Shown: one piece after another, positions 25,936-34,768 of the stretch
Numbering within the stretch: position 1 is the first letter of the stretch
How the letters are laid out: each line of letters begins with the position of its first letter
Source: G965229605 sp965229605
Lineage (GTDB): Bacteria; Pseudomonadota; Alphaproteobacteria; CBDDJK01
DNA length: 64,000 nt
Direction: 5' to 3'
Assembly (NCBI GenBank): GCA_965229605.1
Contig: OZ245892.1
Span: 2,108,001-2,172,000 of the forward strand
The notes under the pieces: model-generated
What the model saw: the letters and a program-made list of their open reading frames with translations, nothing else
Databases searched by the model: none
What the model was told of the DNA's origin: nothing
Made by a program: the position numbers and the translations under genes

Positions 25936-26508
25936 TTATCGGGAATGTGTGGCTGTGATCAAGCGGCAAGCTTGAGACGCACCATGATCGGCATATTCGA
26001 CCACGGCCCCTTTTTCAGACGCATTTGTCGTTTCAGCTGTTGGCACATATAGATAAAAATGCACGGTGCAGGTGCCGGACTGGTAAAGCCAGACTTCAGC
26101 CGGACCATCGCGGCGAATAAGCCGGGGCGGACCAAGCTGGCGGGTCAGTTGTGCGCCGTTTAGTCCAATCAGCTTTTGGGTATCAATAGAAACCGGGGCG
26201 GGATCGGCCTCCAGCCGGGCTTCTTGTGTCGGCGTAGCAGGGCTGGTTTCCGCCTGGTCATCAGGAACCGAGTCTTCGTAAGGGGCAAACAGGGTATGGG
26301 CTGGAATCAGGCCCTTTCTATTGGATGTCGTGTTCTGCTGGCTGGCTGTTTCAGCCGAAGGAAGAGCATCTGCACTGCGTGCTGCAATATAATCCTGGCT
26401 TAGGTCACCATTGGCTTGATCATTCGGAGTCAAACCAGCCTGATTTGTCGCACAGGCCACCAGAAAAACACAAGCCAAGCATAAGCCAGCAGAGGCGAAA
26501 GATTTCAC
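25936..26508 (-). CDS. Conserved lipoprotein
   Basis: 190 residues with a lipoprotein signal peptide (lipobox LVAC, Cys19). A disordered Ser/Thr/Pro-rich linker (about 25-100) leads to a small C-terminal domain: IGLNGAQLTRQLGPPRLIRR and VWLYQSGTCTVHFYLY. This end resembles small envelope lipoproteins of the BamE/OmlA kind in alphaproteobacteria. That is weak inference. The start overlaps the EI24-like gene by 4 bp. Confidence 0.7.
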   Translation of the reverse strand: MKSFASAGLCLACVFLVACATNQAGLTPNDQANGDLSQDYIAARSADALPSAETASQQNTTSNRKGLIPAHTLFAPYEDSVPDDQAETSPATPTQEARLEADPAPVSIDTQKLIGLNGAQLTRQLGPPRLIRRDGPAEVWLYQSGTCTVHFYLYVPTAETTNASEKGAVVEYADHGASQACRLITATHSR

Positions 26509-27287
26509 GCCTGATCCTTGTTTAATGTAAGGCCTTTTGGCTCTTCCGGACGGGCGGGATCAGGTGCAGGGGCGTGTCCTCCAATCAACCCATTAACAAG
26601 GTGAGTCATACTAGCCGTGGCGACCACGGGCACAATAAGTCCCATAAAGGGCAGTCCGGCTAAAAAGGTGAAGATAATCCCGTGCAGCCAGACAATGCCT
26701 TTATTATAGCGATAGATTTCTTTCTGCTCGGAATCTGTGAGACGCCGGAGTGCGGCTTGCTGATAATATTCTTTACCCAGAATCCAGCCATTAAGCCCCA
26801 GATAGAGCAAGGCACCAAGCCCGAAAAGCCAGATAGCGAACAGATACACCGGTAAAAAGAGCAGGTTCAGCCCGATCACCAGAAGCAGGATACGCAACCC
26901 GGCGATGATGGATTCGCTGATAGGCTGGGCGCGTGGAGGTGGCAGATGGGGATAGTGCTTTTCTTCCACCAGCCGGGCAATATAGTCAGCAAACAGGCTG
27001 GCGACGGCTGCGGCAATCGGCGGGAAGAAGAAGGCCCCGGCCACGGCGACGAGTGCCAGGACTGCTGCCCCGCTAAGCAGGCCAAGAGCCAGAGAAGCTG
27101 CCCCTAAAGGAAAGCCGAACAGGCTGATATCTGCCCAGGAGATCAGGCCAATCAGATTGATCAACACGGCAAACAAGATGATAAACAGACCCAGCGAGAC
27201 AGCGGCTGAAAAAACGACAACCAGCAGCATGCGCGGCGAGAAAAACTGCGCAAATGCTTTTCCGATGGCTGATACAAGCTGTCCCAT
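26505..27287 (-). CDS. EI24/CysZ-like membrane protein
   Basis: 260 residues with four strongly hydrophobic stretches (about 20-50, 55-90, 130-165 and 205-235). The segments NGWILGKEYYQQAALRR and YRYNKGIVWLHGIIFTFLAG match the EI24 domain family, which includes the sulfate transporter CysZ. The cytoplasmic tail contains KGLTLNKDQA. It may be a sulfate/anion permease, but the family is broad. It is co-transcribed with the lipoprotein below. Confidence 0.75.
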   Translation of the reverse strand: MGQLVSAIGKAFAQFFSPRMLLVVVFSAAVSLGLFIILFAVLINLIGLISWADISLFGFPLGAASLALGLLSGAAVLALVAVAGAFFFPPIAAAVASLFADYIARLVEEKHYPHLPPPRAQPISESIIAGLRILLLVIGLNLLFLPVYLFAIWLFGLGALLYLGLNGWILGKEYYQQAALRRLTDSEQKEIYRYNKGIVWLHGIIFTFLAGLPFMGLIVPVVATASMTHLVNGLIGGHAPAPDPARPEEPKGLTLNKDQA

Positions 27288-27317
27288 GCCGGGTCCTGCT
27301 GATGTGCGACTGCTGAT

Positions 27318-30059
27318 CTAGGCGGCTTTTTTATCTTCGTGCAGAAGATTGCCCAGCACATAGGGCAAGATGCCGCCGTGGCGATAATAGTCAATTTCGT
27401 CCAGCGTATCGATCCGACATAAAAGCGCGTAATCGGTTGTGGTTCCATCGGCGTCATGGCGGCGCAGGGTCAGGCTCTGGCGCGGCTTCAATTCTTCATC
27501 AAGCCCCAGAATGTCAAAGACCTCATCGCCTTTTAGCTGCAGAGATTCGCGGGTGACTCCATTTTCAAACTGAAGTGGTAAAACCCCCATACCAACCAGG
27601 TTGGAGCGGTGAATACGTTCAAAACTTTCAACGATCACGGCGCGCACGCCCAGCAGCATGGTCCCTTTGGCAGCCCAGTCGCGCGAAGAACCGGTGCCAT
27701 ATTCCTTGCCCCCGATGATGATCAGCGGTGTGTTTTCGGCTTTATAGCGCATGGCAGCATCATAGACAGGCATCTGCTCGCCAGAGGGAAAATGCCGGGT
27801 AAAGCCGCCTTCCACCCCGTCCAGCAGCAGATTGCGGATACGCACATTGCCAAAGGTGCCGCGTGTCATAATATGATGATTGCCGCGCCGGGCCCCATAA
27901 GAGTTAAAATCCTGCGGGCGGATCTGGCGTTCCATCAGATAATTTCCGGCCGGGGTTTCCGGTTTAAAGGACCCGGCGGGTGAAATATGATCGGTGGTGA
28001 TTGAATCGCCCAGCACCAGCAGGGGCCGCGCCCCGATCACAGGTTGCAAGCGGATATTTTCTGCCCCCTCGCTGCCATGTTTTTGCTGATCAATCATCTG
28101 TTCAAAATAGGGCGGGTTCTGGATATAGGTTGATCCATCATTCCAGTCATAGGTTTCATCGGCATTGCTTGGCAAGGTCCGCCAGGCTTCCGGCCCTTCC
28201 AGCACGTTATCATAGCGTGCGCGATACATTTCCGGGGTCAGGCAGGTGCGGATTTTTTCCTGCACTTCATGGTTGGAAGGCCAGATATCACGCAGATAAA
28301 CCGGATTACCGTCTTTATCGGTACCCAGTGGATCGCTTGTCAGATTACAATTTACAGTTCCAGCGAGCGCATAGGCCACCACCAGCGGCGGAGAGGCCAG
28401 ATAATTCGCCCGGGTTTGCGGGCTGACCCGCCCTTCAAAGTTGCGGTTGCCGGATAAAACGGCAGCCGTGATGACATCGCCTTCTTCAATCGCGTCTGAA
28501 ATTGGGGGGGGCAAGGGCCCTGAATTGCCAATACATGTTGTACAGCCATAGCCGACAAGATTAAAGCCGATGTCATTTAGCGCATCCTGCAATCCGGCTT
28601 TTTCCAGATAATCAGTGACCACCTGCGATCCCGGTGCCAGCGAAGTTTTGACCCAGGGTTTGCGCTGCAAGCCTTTTTCAACTGCTTTTTGTGCCACCAG
28701 CCCGGCAGCCATCAGAACCGCCGGATTGGAGGTATTGGTGCAGCTGGTAATCGCGGCAATCACGACCGCGCCATCTTCAAGCGCGTAATCGCTTCCCTTG
28801 ACCGTAACCCGCCGGTCATGGTGACCGCGTTCATCAAAGACCTTTGCGATATTCTGTTTCATATCCTGTAAAAGCACCTTGTCCTGCGGGCGGCGCGGCC
28901 CTGCCAGGGCCGGTTGCACGGTCGATAAATCCAGCTCCAGAGAAGAGGTGAAAACCGGGGTCTGATCGTCTTGCCGCCAAAGTCCCTGGGCTTTGGCATA
29001 GGCTTCGACCAGATCAACCTGCTCCGGCTCGCGGCCCGAAAAGCGCAGATAATCTGTGGTTTCGGCATCAATCGGGAAAATGCCGCAGGTTGCGCCATAT
29101 TCCGGGGCCATATTGCTGATGGTGGCCCGGTCAGCCAGCGTCAGGGCCGCCATGCCATCGCCCGTAAATTCAACAAATTTGCCAACAACGCCATGTTTGC
29201 GCAGCATCTCGGTCACCGTTAAAACCAAGTCGGTTGCGGTCACCCCTTCAGGCAATTTGCCGGTCATTTTAAAGCCAACCACTTCTGGCAGCAGCATTGA
29301 AATTGGCTGGCCCAGCATGGCGGCTTCGGCCTCAATCCCGCCAACACCCCAGCCCAGAACCCCAAGTCCGTTCACCATGGTTGTATGCGAATCTGTGCCG
29401 ACACAGGTATCAGGATAGACCACCATGCGCCCGGTCTCCTTGTCCTCCCCACGAAAAACAGTGCGGGCCAGATATTCAAGATTGACCTGATGGCAAATAC
29501 CGGTTCCTGGCGGCACAACCCGAAAAGCGTTAAAGGCAGACTGGCCCCAGCGCAAAAATTCATAGCGTTCCTTGTTGCGCGAAAATTCCAGTTCCACATT
29601 ACGGGCAAATGAATCCGCCCCCGCGAAATGATCCACCATAACCGAATGATCAATCACCAGATCACAGGGCGAAAGCGGGTTAATCTTTTGCGGATCGCCG
29701 CCAAGCTCCTTCATGGCATCGCGCATGGCTGCCAGATCAACCACCGCCGGGACCCCGGTTAAATCCTGCATCAGGACCCGGGCCGGGCGATAGGCAATCT
29801 CCCGCCCGCTTTTACCGCCAGCCGAAAGCCAATCGCCAATCGCCTTGATATCATCAATAAAAACCGTGCGCTCATCTTGAAAGCGCAGCAGATTCTCCAG
29901 AAGAATTTTCATTGAATAGGGAAGGCGGCTGATGTCTCCCAGCGTTTCAGAGGCTGCTTCAAGGGAAAAGTAATCATAGGTCTGATCGCCAAGCGTCAGT
30001 TGTCGCCGACAATTTAGCTGGTCCTTTCCGGTAACGACCCGGGTTTTTTGCTGTGTCAT
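27318..30059 (-). CDS. acnA: Aconitate hydratase A
   Basis: A 913-residue monomeric aconitase of the AcnA/IRP1 type. The [4Fe-4S] cysteines are in TSCTNTSNP (about residue 439) and GCTTCIGNSG (about 505 and 508). The swivel domain has GKEYGTGSSRDWAAKG. It interconverts citrate and isocitrate in the TCA cycle. It stands as a single gene upstream of the EI24-like gene with a 30-bp gap. Confidence 0.97.
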   Translation of the reverse strand: MTQQKTRVVTGKDQLNCRRQLTLGDQTYDYFSLEAASETLGDISRLPYSMKILLENLLRFQDERTVFIDDIKAIGDWLSAGGKSGREIAYRPARVLMQDLTGVPAVVDLAAMRDAMKELGGDPQKINPLSPCDLVIDHSVMVDHFAGADSFARNVELEFSRNKERYEFLRWGQSAFNAFRVVPPGTGICHQVNLEYLARTVFRGEDKETGRMVVYPDTCVGTDSHTTMVNGLGVLGWGVGGIEAEAAMLGQPISMLLPEVVGFKMTGKLPEGVTATDLVLTVTEMLRKHGVVGKFVEFTGDGMAALTLADRATISNMAPEYGATCGIFPIDAETTDYLRFSGREPEQVDLVEAYAKAQGLWRQDDQTPVFTSSLELDLSTVQPALAGPRRPQDKVLLQDMKQNIAKVFDERGHHDRRVTVKGSDYALEDGAVVIAAITSCTNTSNPAVLMAAGLVAQKAVEKGLQRKPWVKTSLAPGSQVVTDYLEKAGLQDALNDIGFNLVGYGCTTCIGNSGPLPPPISDAIEEGDVITAAVLSGNRNFEGRVSPQTRANYLASPPLVVAYALAGTVNCNLTSDPLGTDKDGNPVYLRDIWPSNHEVQEKIRTCLTPEMYRARYDNVLEGPEAWRTLPSNADETYDWNDGSTYIQNPPYFEQMIDQQKHGSEGAENIRLQPVIGARPLLVLGDSITTDHISPAGSFKPETPAGNYLMERQIRPQDFNSYGARRGNHHIMTRGTFGNVRIRNLLLDGVEGGFTRHFPSGEQMPVYDAAMRYKAENTPLIIIGGKEYGTGSSRDWAAKGTMLLGVRAVIVESFERIHRSNLVGMGVLPLQFENGVTRESLQLKGDEVFDILGLDEELKPRQSLTLRRHDADGTTTDYALLCRIDTLDEIDYYRHGGILPYVLGNLLHEDKKAA

Positions 30060-30193
30060 ATTTATGTCCTTATGTAAGCTGCTTATATCAGCCTGGGCAT
30101 CAAAGATTTTGGCGAATCGCGTGCGCTTTTGATATAGTCAGCATATTTCTGATGTTGCCCTGTTTCTACAGATATGCGGCGATTGATGCAACT

Positions 30194-32245
30194 TTATCCT
30201 TTGGAGGAAGGTGAAGGCTTGCGGGCAAAAATCAGGGCATCGACAATGATTGCATCCTTTTCCCGGATGATAACCGGGTTAAGCTCCAGACTGTCAATGT
30301 CAGGCTTTGAGCACATGAAGTCTGACAGCTGGTCCACCAGATTGATGAAATAATCCATAGCCGGGCGTGATGGAGGAGCCGACCCCGTCCATAGGGCAGA
30401 AATTCTAAGCTGCATCAGGGCATGAGTGATGTCATCGCGGGTTAAAGGCAGCAGCAGGGTCACATGGTCATCCATCAGTTCGGTCAAGCGTCCGCCAGCC
30501 GCCAGAGTCAGGGCAATGCCAAAGACCGGGTCGCGGCGCAATCCGACCAGCAGTTCAACCAGCCCGTCTGTGACCATTTCTTCAAGCAGATAGCCACTGG
30601 CTCCGTCCATTGCGGTTTGACCCTCCAGATTTTCAAGGTTCAGGCGCAAGGCCCCGGCAGCGGCTTTATGGGCAAACCCCAGCCCTTTAAGGGCAAAAGG
30701 CGGCTGTATAAGAGGGGCTTTGGTTGCCAGTTCCTGCAAATTTGTGGCTTGAACCCCGGCGGGAACCGGTAGTCCTGCGGTTTTCAGCCAGTCTTTGGCG
30801 GTGGCTTCATCGACCATTTCCGCCGATGTTGGCGATTCCTGTTTTTCGGGTCCCAAAGGCCGCCAGTTGCTTTTGCCTGTTTGAGGGTGCGGGTGGTTAA
30901 AAACCCCGGAAAGGGCGGCAAGTGATGTCTCCAGCCCCAGCAAAGGCATGGCTCCCCGTTTGACAAGATCGGCGATCATTGATTCATCCAGCCCCTCTGG
31001 CAGGCTGGCACAGACAAAGGCCGGTTTTTTGCTCTGCTGCACGGAATCCCCAATCGCATCGATTGCACATTGATAGCTTGAGGGATCGCAGTGGTCTGTG
31101 CGCGGGATATCAAGGACAAAAATCCCGGCATCATAGGCCCTGAGCATTTCTGTAAATAACTGGCTCATTCTTTCACCATCGCCCCAGATATAGGTGTGAT
31201 AATCCAGCGGGTTAGCCAGCGGCACCCGATCCCCCAGAATAGCGGTTAATCTTTCGCATAATGTCGGTTGCGGTGGAGGAAAGGACAAAGGGTGTTTTTC
31301 AGCAAGATCAGCCACCAGCGCCGCTTCTCCGCCCGAACAGGACAGGGAGCAAAAACGCTGCATCATAGCAGATGTCCGCTCAAAGCCATGCAGGTAATGG
31401 GCTATTTTCAAGGTCTCCAGAAAGACGCTTAGCCCGTCAACCTCGATCACGCCAAGCTGTTGAAGGAAGGCACTGACAATCAAACTGTCGCTGGAAAGGG
31501 CCGCCGTATGAGTCTTGGTGGCTTCCTGCCCGGCCTGGCTTTTCCCAGACCGCAAAACAATCAGTCTTTTGCCAAACTCATGGGCGCGGCTGGCTAAATC
31601 GGCAAATTTAAGGACATCCGATATATCCTCCAGATAAAGCCCGATAGAAGTAATCCGCTTATCCTCAAGCAGAGCCATGCCAATATCTGGGGCCCCGGTT
31701 TGTGCGGCATTGCCAAGGCAAACCACCGCTGCGATGGGCAAGCCGCGCCGCTGCATGGTCAGGTTAATCGCAATATTGGAGGATTGCGATAAAATAGCCA
31801 CCCCGCGTTCAACTGGCAATCCGCCATGTTGGTCCGGCCATAGTGCAACCCGGTCAAGATAATTGATCAACCCATAGCAATTCGGGCCAAAAAGCGGCAT
31901 GTCACCTGCCGCCTTGATCAGGGCTTGCTGGCGGTCATCTGCGCCAATTTCTTTCCAGCCAGAAGCAAAGCAGATCGCCCCGCCAGCTCCCCGGCTGGAT
32001 AGTTCAGCAATGACCTCAAGCGTGGCAGAATGGTTGACTCCGACAAAAGCCGCATCTGGCGCACAGGGCAAATCAGCAATCGTTTTTACACAGGGGATAG
32101 AGGCCAGATTTCTGCGTTCCGGGTGAACCGGCCAGATTTCGCCTTGATAATTGATTTTTTGAAGTTGTTCGGCAACATTCTCGGCCCAGCCACCGCCAAA
32201 AAGCGCAATATGGCGCGGGGAGAATAAGCGCGAAAAATCTTTCAT
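30194..32245 (-). CDS. ADP-forming acetate/acyl-CoA ligase family protein
   Basis: 683 residues with fused alpha and beta parts. A CoA-binding Rossmann domain at the N-terminus starts FSPRHIALFGGGW. The central succinyl-CoA-synthetase-like domains carry KTHTAALSSDS with the phospho-His, and the C-terminal ATP-grasp has FALKGLGFAHKAAAGALRLN. It joins an acyl acid to CoA with ATP to ADP, or runs in reverse. The stop of the acyl-CoA dehydrogenase abuts its start, so the two probably process the same acyl group. Substrate unknown. Confidence 0.85.
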   Translation of the reverse strand: MKDFSRLFSPRHIALFGGGWAENVAEQLQKINYQGEIWPVHPERRNLASIPCVKTIADLPCAPDAAFVGVNHSATLEVIAELSSRGAGGAICFASGWKEIGADDRQQALIKAAGDMPLFGPNCYGLINYLDRVALWPDQHGGLPVERGVAILSQSSNIAINLTMQRRGLPIAAVVCLGNAAQTGAPDIGMALLEDKRITSIGLYLEDISDVLKFADLASRAHEFGKRLIVLRSGKSQAGQEATKTHTAALSSDSLIVSAFLQQLGVIEVDGLSVFLETLKIAHYLHGFERTSAMMQRFCSLSCSGGEAALVADLAEKHPLSFPPPQPTLCERLTAILGDRVPLANPLDYHTYIWGDGERMSQLFTEMLRAYDAGIFVLDIPRTDHCDPSSYQCAIDAIGDSVQQSKKPAFVCASLPEGLDESMIADLVKRGAMPLLGLETSLAALSGVFNHPHPQTGKSNWRPLGPEKQESPTSAEMVDEATAKDWLKTAGLPVPAGVQATNLQELATKAPLIQPPFALKGLGFAHKAAAGALRLNLENLEGQTAMDGASGYLLEEMVTDGLVELLVGLRRDPVFGIALTLAAGGRLTELMDDHVTLLLPLTRDDITHALMQLRISALWTGSAPPSRPAMDYFINLVDQLSDFMCSKPDIDSLELNPVIIREKDAIIVDALIFARKPSPSSKG

Positions 32246-33385
32246 TCACGACCCTTTGGGACGTAAAAGAGAACGGGCAATGATATGACGCTGAATTTCT
32301 GAGGTGCCATCCCAAATCCGCTCAATCCGGGCATCGCGCCAGAATCGCTCAAGCGGCAAATCGCGCATCAGCCCCATGCCACCATAGATTTGAATGGCCT
32401 TGTCGGTGACTCGCCCCAGCATTTCGCTGGCAAAAAGCTTGGCGGAGGCTATTTCGCGGTTGGCCTCTCCCCCTTCATCAAGTTTATGTGCTGCCGCCAA
32501 GGTCAGATAATCCGCCGCATCAATCTCGGTGATAGAATCAGCAAGTTGAAAGCCTATGCCTTGAAAACGACCGATGGTCTGGCCAAATTGCTTGCGACTG
32601 GCCGCATGATCGACCATATAATCAAAAACCCGGCGCGCCCGCCCGACCGAGGCTGCCGCAACGCTTAACCGGGTCCCGTAAAGCCACTCATTCATAATAT
32701 CAAAGCCGCCGCCGACTTCGCCAAGCACCTGATCCGGCCCAACCCGGCAGGAATCAAACTCCAGGATCATATTTTTATACCCATGATGGCTGACACTTTG
32801 ATAACCATCACGAATCGTAAAGCCTTTCTGACCGCGATCAACCAGAAAACTGCTTAAAACGCCCTTTTCCCCGGTGCGGGCAAAGACAATCACAAAATCC
32901 GCATGATCGGCACCAGAAATAAAATGTTTGGTGCCATCCAGAATAAAATCAGGCCCGTCCGCCCGGGCCATGGTCTTCATGGAACGAATGTCCGACCCGG
33001 CATCGGGCTCGGTCATGGCCAGCGCATCCATGCGCTCTCCACGAATAGCCGGATCACGATAGCGCGCAATCTGATCGCCTTTACACGCCATCAAAATAGC
33101 CTGCGGTCGCCCAAAGAAATGGGTCAAGGCCATCGACCCGCGCCCCAGTTCCCGCTCGACCAGCGCAAACTCCAGATGGCTCAGACCTGCGCCTCCAACC
33201 TCTTCTGGAAAATTGCAGGCGTAAAAGCCAAGTTCCCGGGTTTTCTCTATGATAGAAGCTGCCAAGTCTGGATCAACCTCCCCGGTTGCTTCGGTTTTTT
33301 CCTCGTGCGGGTAAATCTCTGTCTCGACAAAACGGCGTACCGTCTCGACAATCAGCCGTTGCTCATCGGTTAAAGAAAAATCCAT
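32246..33385 (-). CDS. Acyl-CoA dehydrogenase family protein
   Basis: 379 residues, normal for the family. MTEPDAGSDIRSMKT (FAD/substrate loop near residue 128), the VDHAASRKQFGQTIGRFQGI segment and IYGGMGLMRDLPLERFWRDA near the C-terminus are diagnostic. It is an FAD enzyme that forms an alpha,beta double bond in an acyl-CoA and passes electrons to ETF. It is translated ahead of, and directly adjoining, the ADP-forming acyl-CoA ligase. Confidence 0.92.
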   Translation of the reverse strand: MDFSLTDEQRLIVETVRRFVETEIYPHEEKTEATGEVDPDLAASIIEKTRELGFYACNFPEEVGGAGLSHLEFALVERELGRGSMALTHFFGRPQAILMACKGDQIARYRDPAIRGERMDALAMTEPDAGSDIRSMKTMARADGPDFILDGTKHFISGADHADFVIVFARTGEKGVLSSFLVDRGQKGFTIRDGYQSVSHHGYKNMILEFDSCRVGPDQVLGEVGGGFDIMNEWLYGTRLSVAAASVGRARRVFDYMVDHAASRKQFGQTIGRFQGIGFQLADSITEIDAADYLTLAAAHKLDEGGEANREIASAKLFASEMLGRVTDKAIQIYGGMGLMRDLPLERFWRDARIERIWDGTSEIQRHIIARSLLRPKGS

Positions 33386-33413
33386 CGCTGCTGCCTAAAA
33401 AAATGATGATAGA

Positions 33414-33962
33414 TCACGGCTTTACAGGCCGGATCATGCGTTTTAGCACATTATCCTTGTTATAAAAATGATGTTTCAAGGCCGCAAGCGCATGAAGCAC
33501 GGCCAGCACAAATACCAGATTGGCGATTATTTCATGAATGTCAGCCGCAAATTCCCCGACCTCTTTGCTTTGAATGGGGCCGTCAAGATCAACCAGCCAG
33601 AACAGGGGAACAGAGGTGCCATCGCTGGTTGAAAAGATAAAACCGCTGAATCCCAACAGCAAAATCAGGGCATAAAACAGCCAGTGAAGCGTTCGGGCAA
33701 TCACCCGGTCAAGAAAAGGAAGCTCGGCATTATCGGGTCGATCCCGGTCGATCATTTTCCAGCCAAAGCGGATAACCAGCAAAACCCCCATCAAGATTCC
33801 GATGCTGGCATGAAGTTCCTGCGCAGTGAAATAGAAGGGATGGTAATAATCCAGATCCTCCATCCATTTTCCAAGACCAAACAGGCCAAAGAATCCGATA
33901 GCCATCAGCCAGTGCAGCAGAATAGCAGGCAGTCCGTATCCTGACCTTGTGCTTTTCATCAT
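33414..33962 (-). CDS. Cytochrome b561 family protein
   Basis: About 182 residues from ATG 33962, behind GGGGGGATGC. Four transmembrane helices are visible. Histidines in ILLHWLMAIG, LHASIGILMG, LHWLFYALILL and LHALAALKHHF fit two b-haems. It is related to the prokaryotic cytochrome b561 (YodB/CybB) group that moves electrons from quinol in the inner membrane. The gene is single. Confidence 0.85.
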   Translation of the reverse strand: MMKSTRSGYGLPAILLHWLMAIGFFGLFGLGKWMEDLDYYHPFYFTAQELHASIGILMGVLLVIRFGWKMIDRDRPDNAELPFLDRVIARTLHWLFYALILLLGFSGFIFSTSDGTSVPLFWLVDLDGPIQSKEVGEFAADIHEIIANLVFVLAVLHALAALKHHFYNKDNVLKRMIRPVKP

Positions 33963-33987
33963 TCTGCATCCCCCCTGTTTAAGCCCC

Positions 33988-34029
33988 ATTGGTCAGGCAT
34001 GATTGATCAGGCATCATTGGTCATGGCCC
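33988..34029. repeat. 14-bp tandem repeat, three units, over the thiM-like stop
   Basis: ATTGGTCAGGCATG, ATTGATCAGGCATC and ATTGGTCATGGCCC lie end to end. The stop codon of the thiM-like gene (34007-34009) is in the second unit. Confidence 0.75.
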
Positions 34030-34768
34030 AGATATTATTCAGCAAGGCGGGTTTCAGATTCATCGGCGTTGCCCCCTCTGCAAAAGTTTTTTCAGTTAAC
34101 CGCCTGAACAAGTCAATAGAAATATAGCAAAGATCGCTGGTTTTCAGCGATACATCGGGGCTGACAGCCAGAAAGCAGGTCAAAAAGGCACTGAGGCAAC
34201 AGCCCAGTCCAACGACATGATCGGCGCGTGGGTCGCCCCCGGTGACATAGCGGGTCTGGTAGCGGTCAATCACGGCATCGCGTTCTCCGGTGACGCACCA
34301 GATACTGTTTGATGATTCGGTTTCATGTTCGGAGATAATCTGATGGTCATAGAGAGCCATATATTCTTGTTGATTGAGGCGAATAATTGCGGGTGTCAGG
34401 TCAAGCAAAGGCCCGGTCATTTCCCGGCGCAGGTTGGAGCGATGAATCATCACCGGGTCGAGAAGCCAGGGGATTCCGGCATCTCTGGCCAGGGTTGCTG
34501 CCAAAGACCAAGCCTTGGCAGACCGTTCGTCGGGCAGGCCGAGATTGATCATCAGTGCTTTTGTTGATTGAATAAAATCGGGGAGTTCATCGGGATGATT
34601 GGTCATGCTGGGCCGTCCTCCCAACCCGGAGACAATATCAGCGACATAAGGGGCAGTCAGAGGATTGGACAGGCAATGCACCAGGGGTCGGGTTTTTTGC
34701 AGGCAGGCAAAAACCTCTTTAAGAGCTGAATCATCAACCGGAGGCTCTGGCGATGATGGAGGCTTCAT
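34007..34768 (-). CDS. Hydroxyethylthiazole kinase-like protein (ThiM family, divergent)
   Basis: 253 residues. RPLVHCLSNPLTAPYVADIV, GGRPSMTNHPDELP and ALMINLGLP at the N-terminus, with VVGLGCCLSAFLTCFLAV near 195, follow the ThiM pattern (HxLTN, NxGT, GxGC). The usual GTGC is GLGC here, so activity may differ. ThiM phosphorylates hydroxyethylthiazole for thiamine salvage. The start overlaps the polysaccharide deacetylase stop by 4 bp, an unusual operon partner. No thiE or thiD is nearby. Confidence 0.75.
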   Translation of the reverse strand: MKPPSSPEPPVDDSALKEVFACLQKTRPLVHCLSNPLTAPYVADIVSGLGGRPSMTNHPDELPDFIQSTKALMINLGLPDERSAKAWSLAATLARDAGIPWLLDPVMIHRSNLRREMTGPLLDLTPAIIRLNQQEYMALYDHQIISEHETESSNSIWCVTGERDAVIDRYQTRYVTGGDPRADHVVGLGCCLSAFLTCFLAVSPDVSLKTSDLCYISIDLFRRLTEKTFAEGATPMNLKPALLNNIWAMTNDA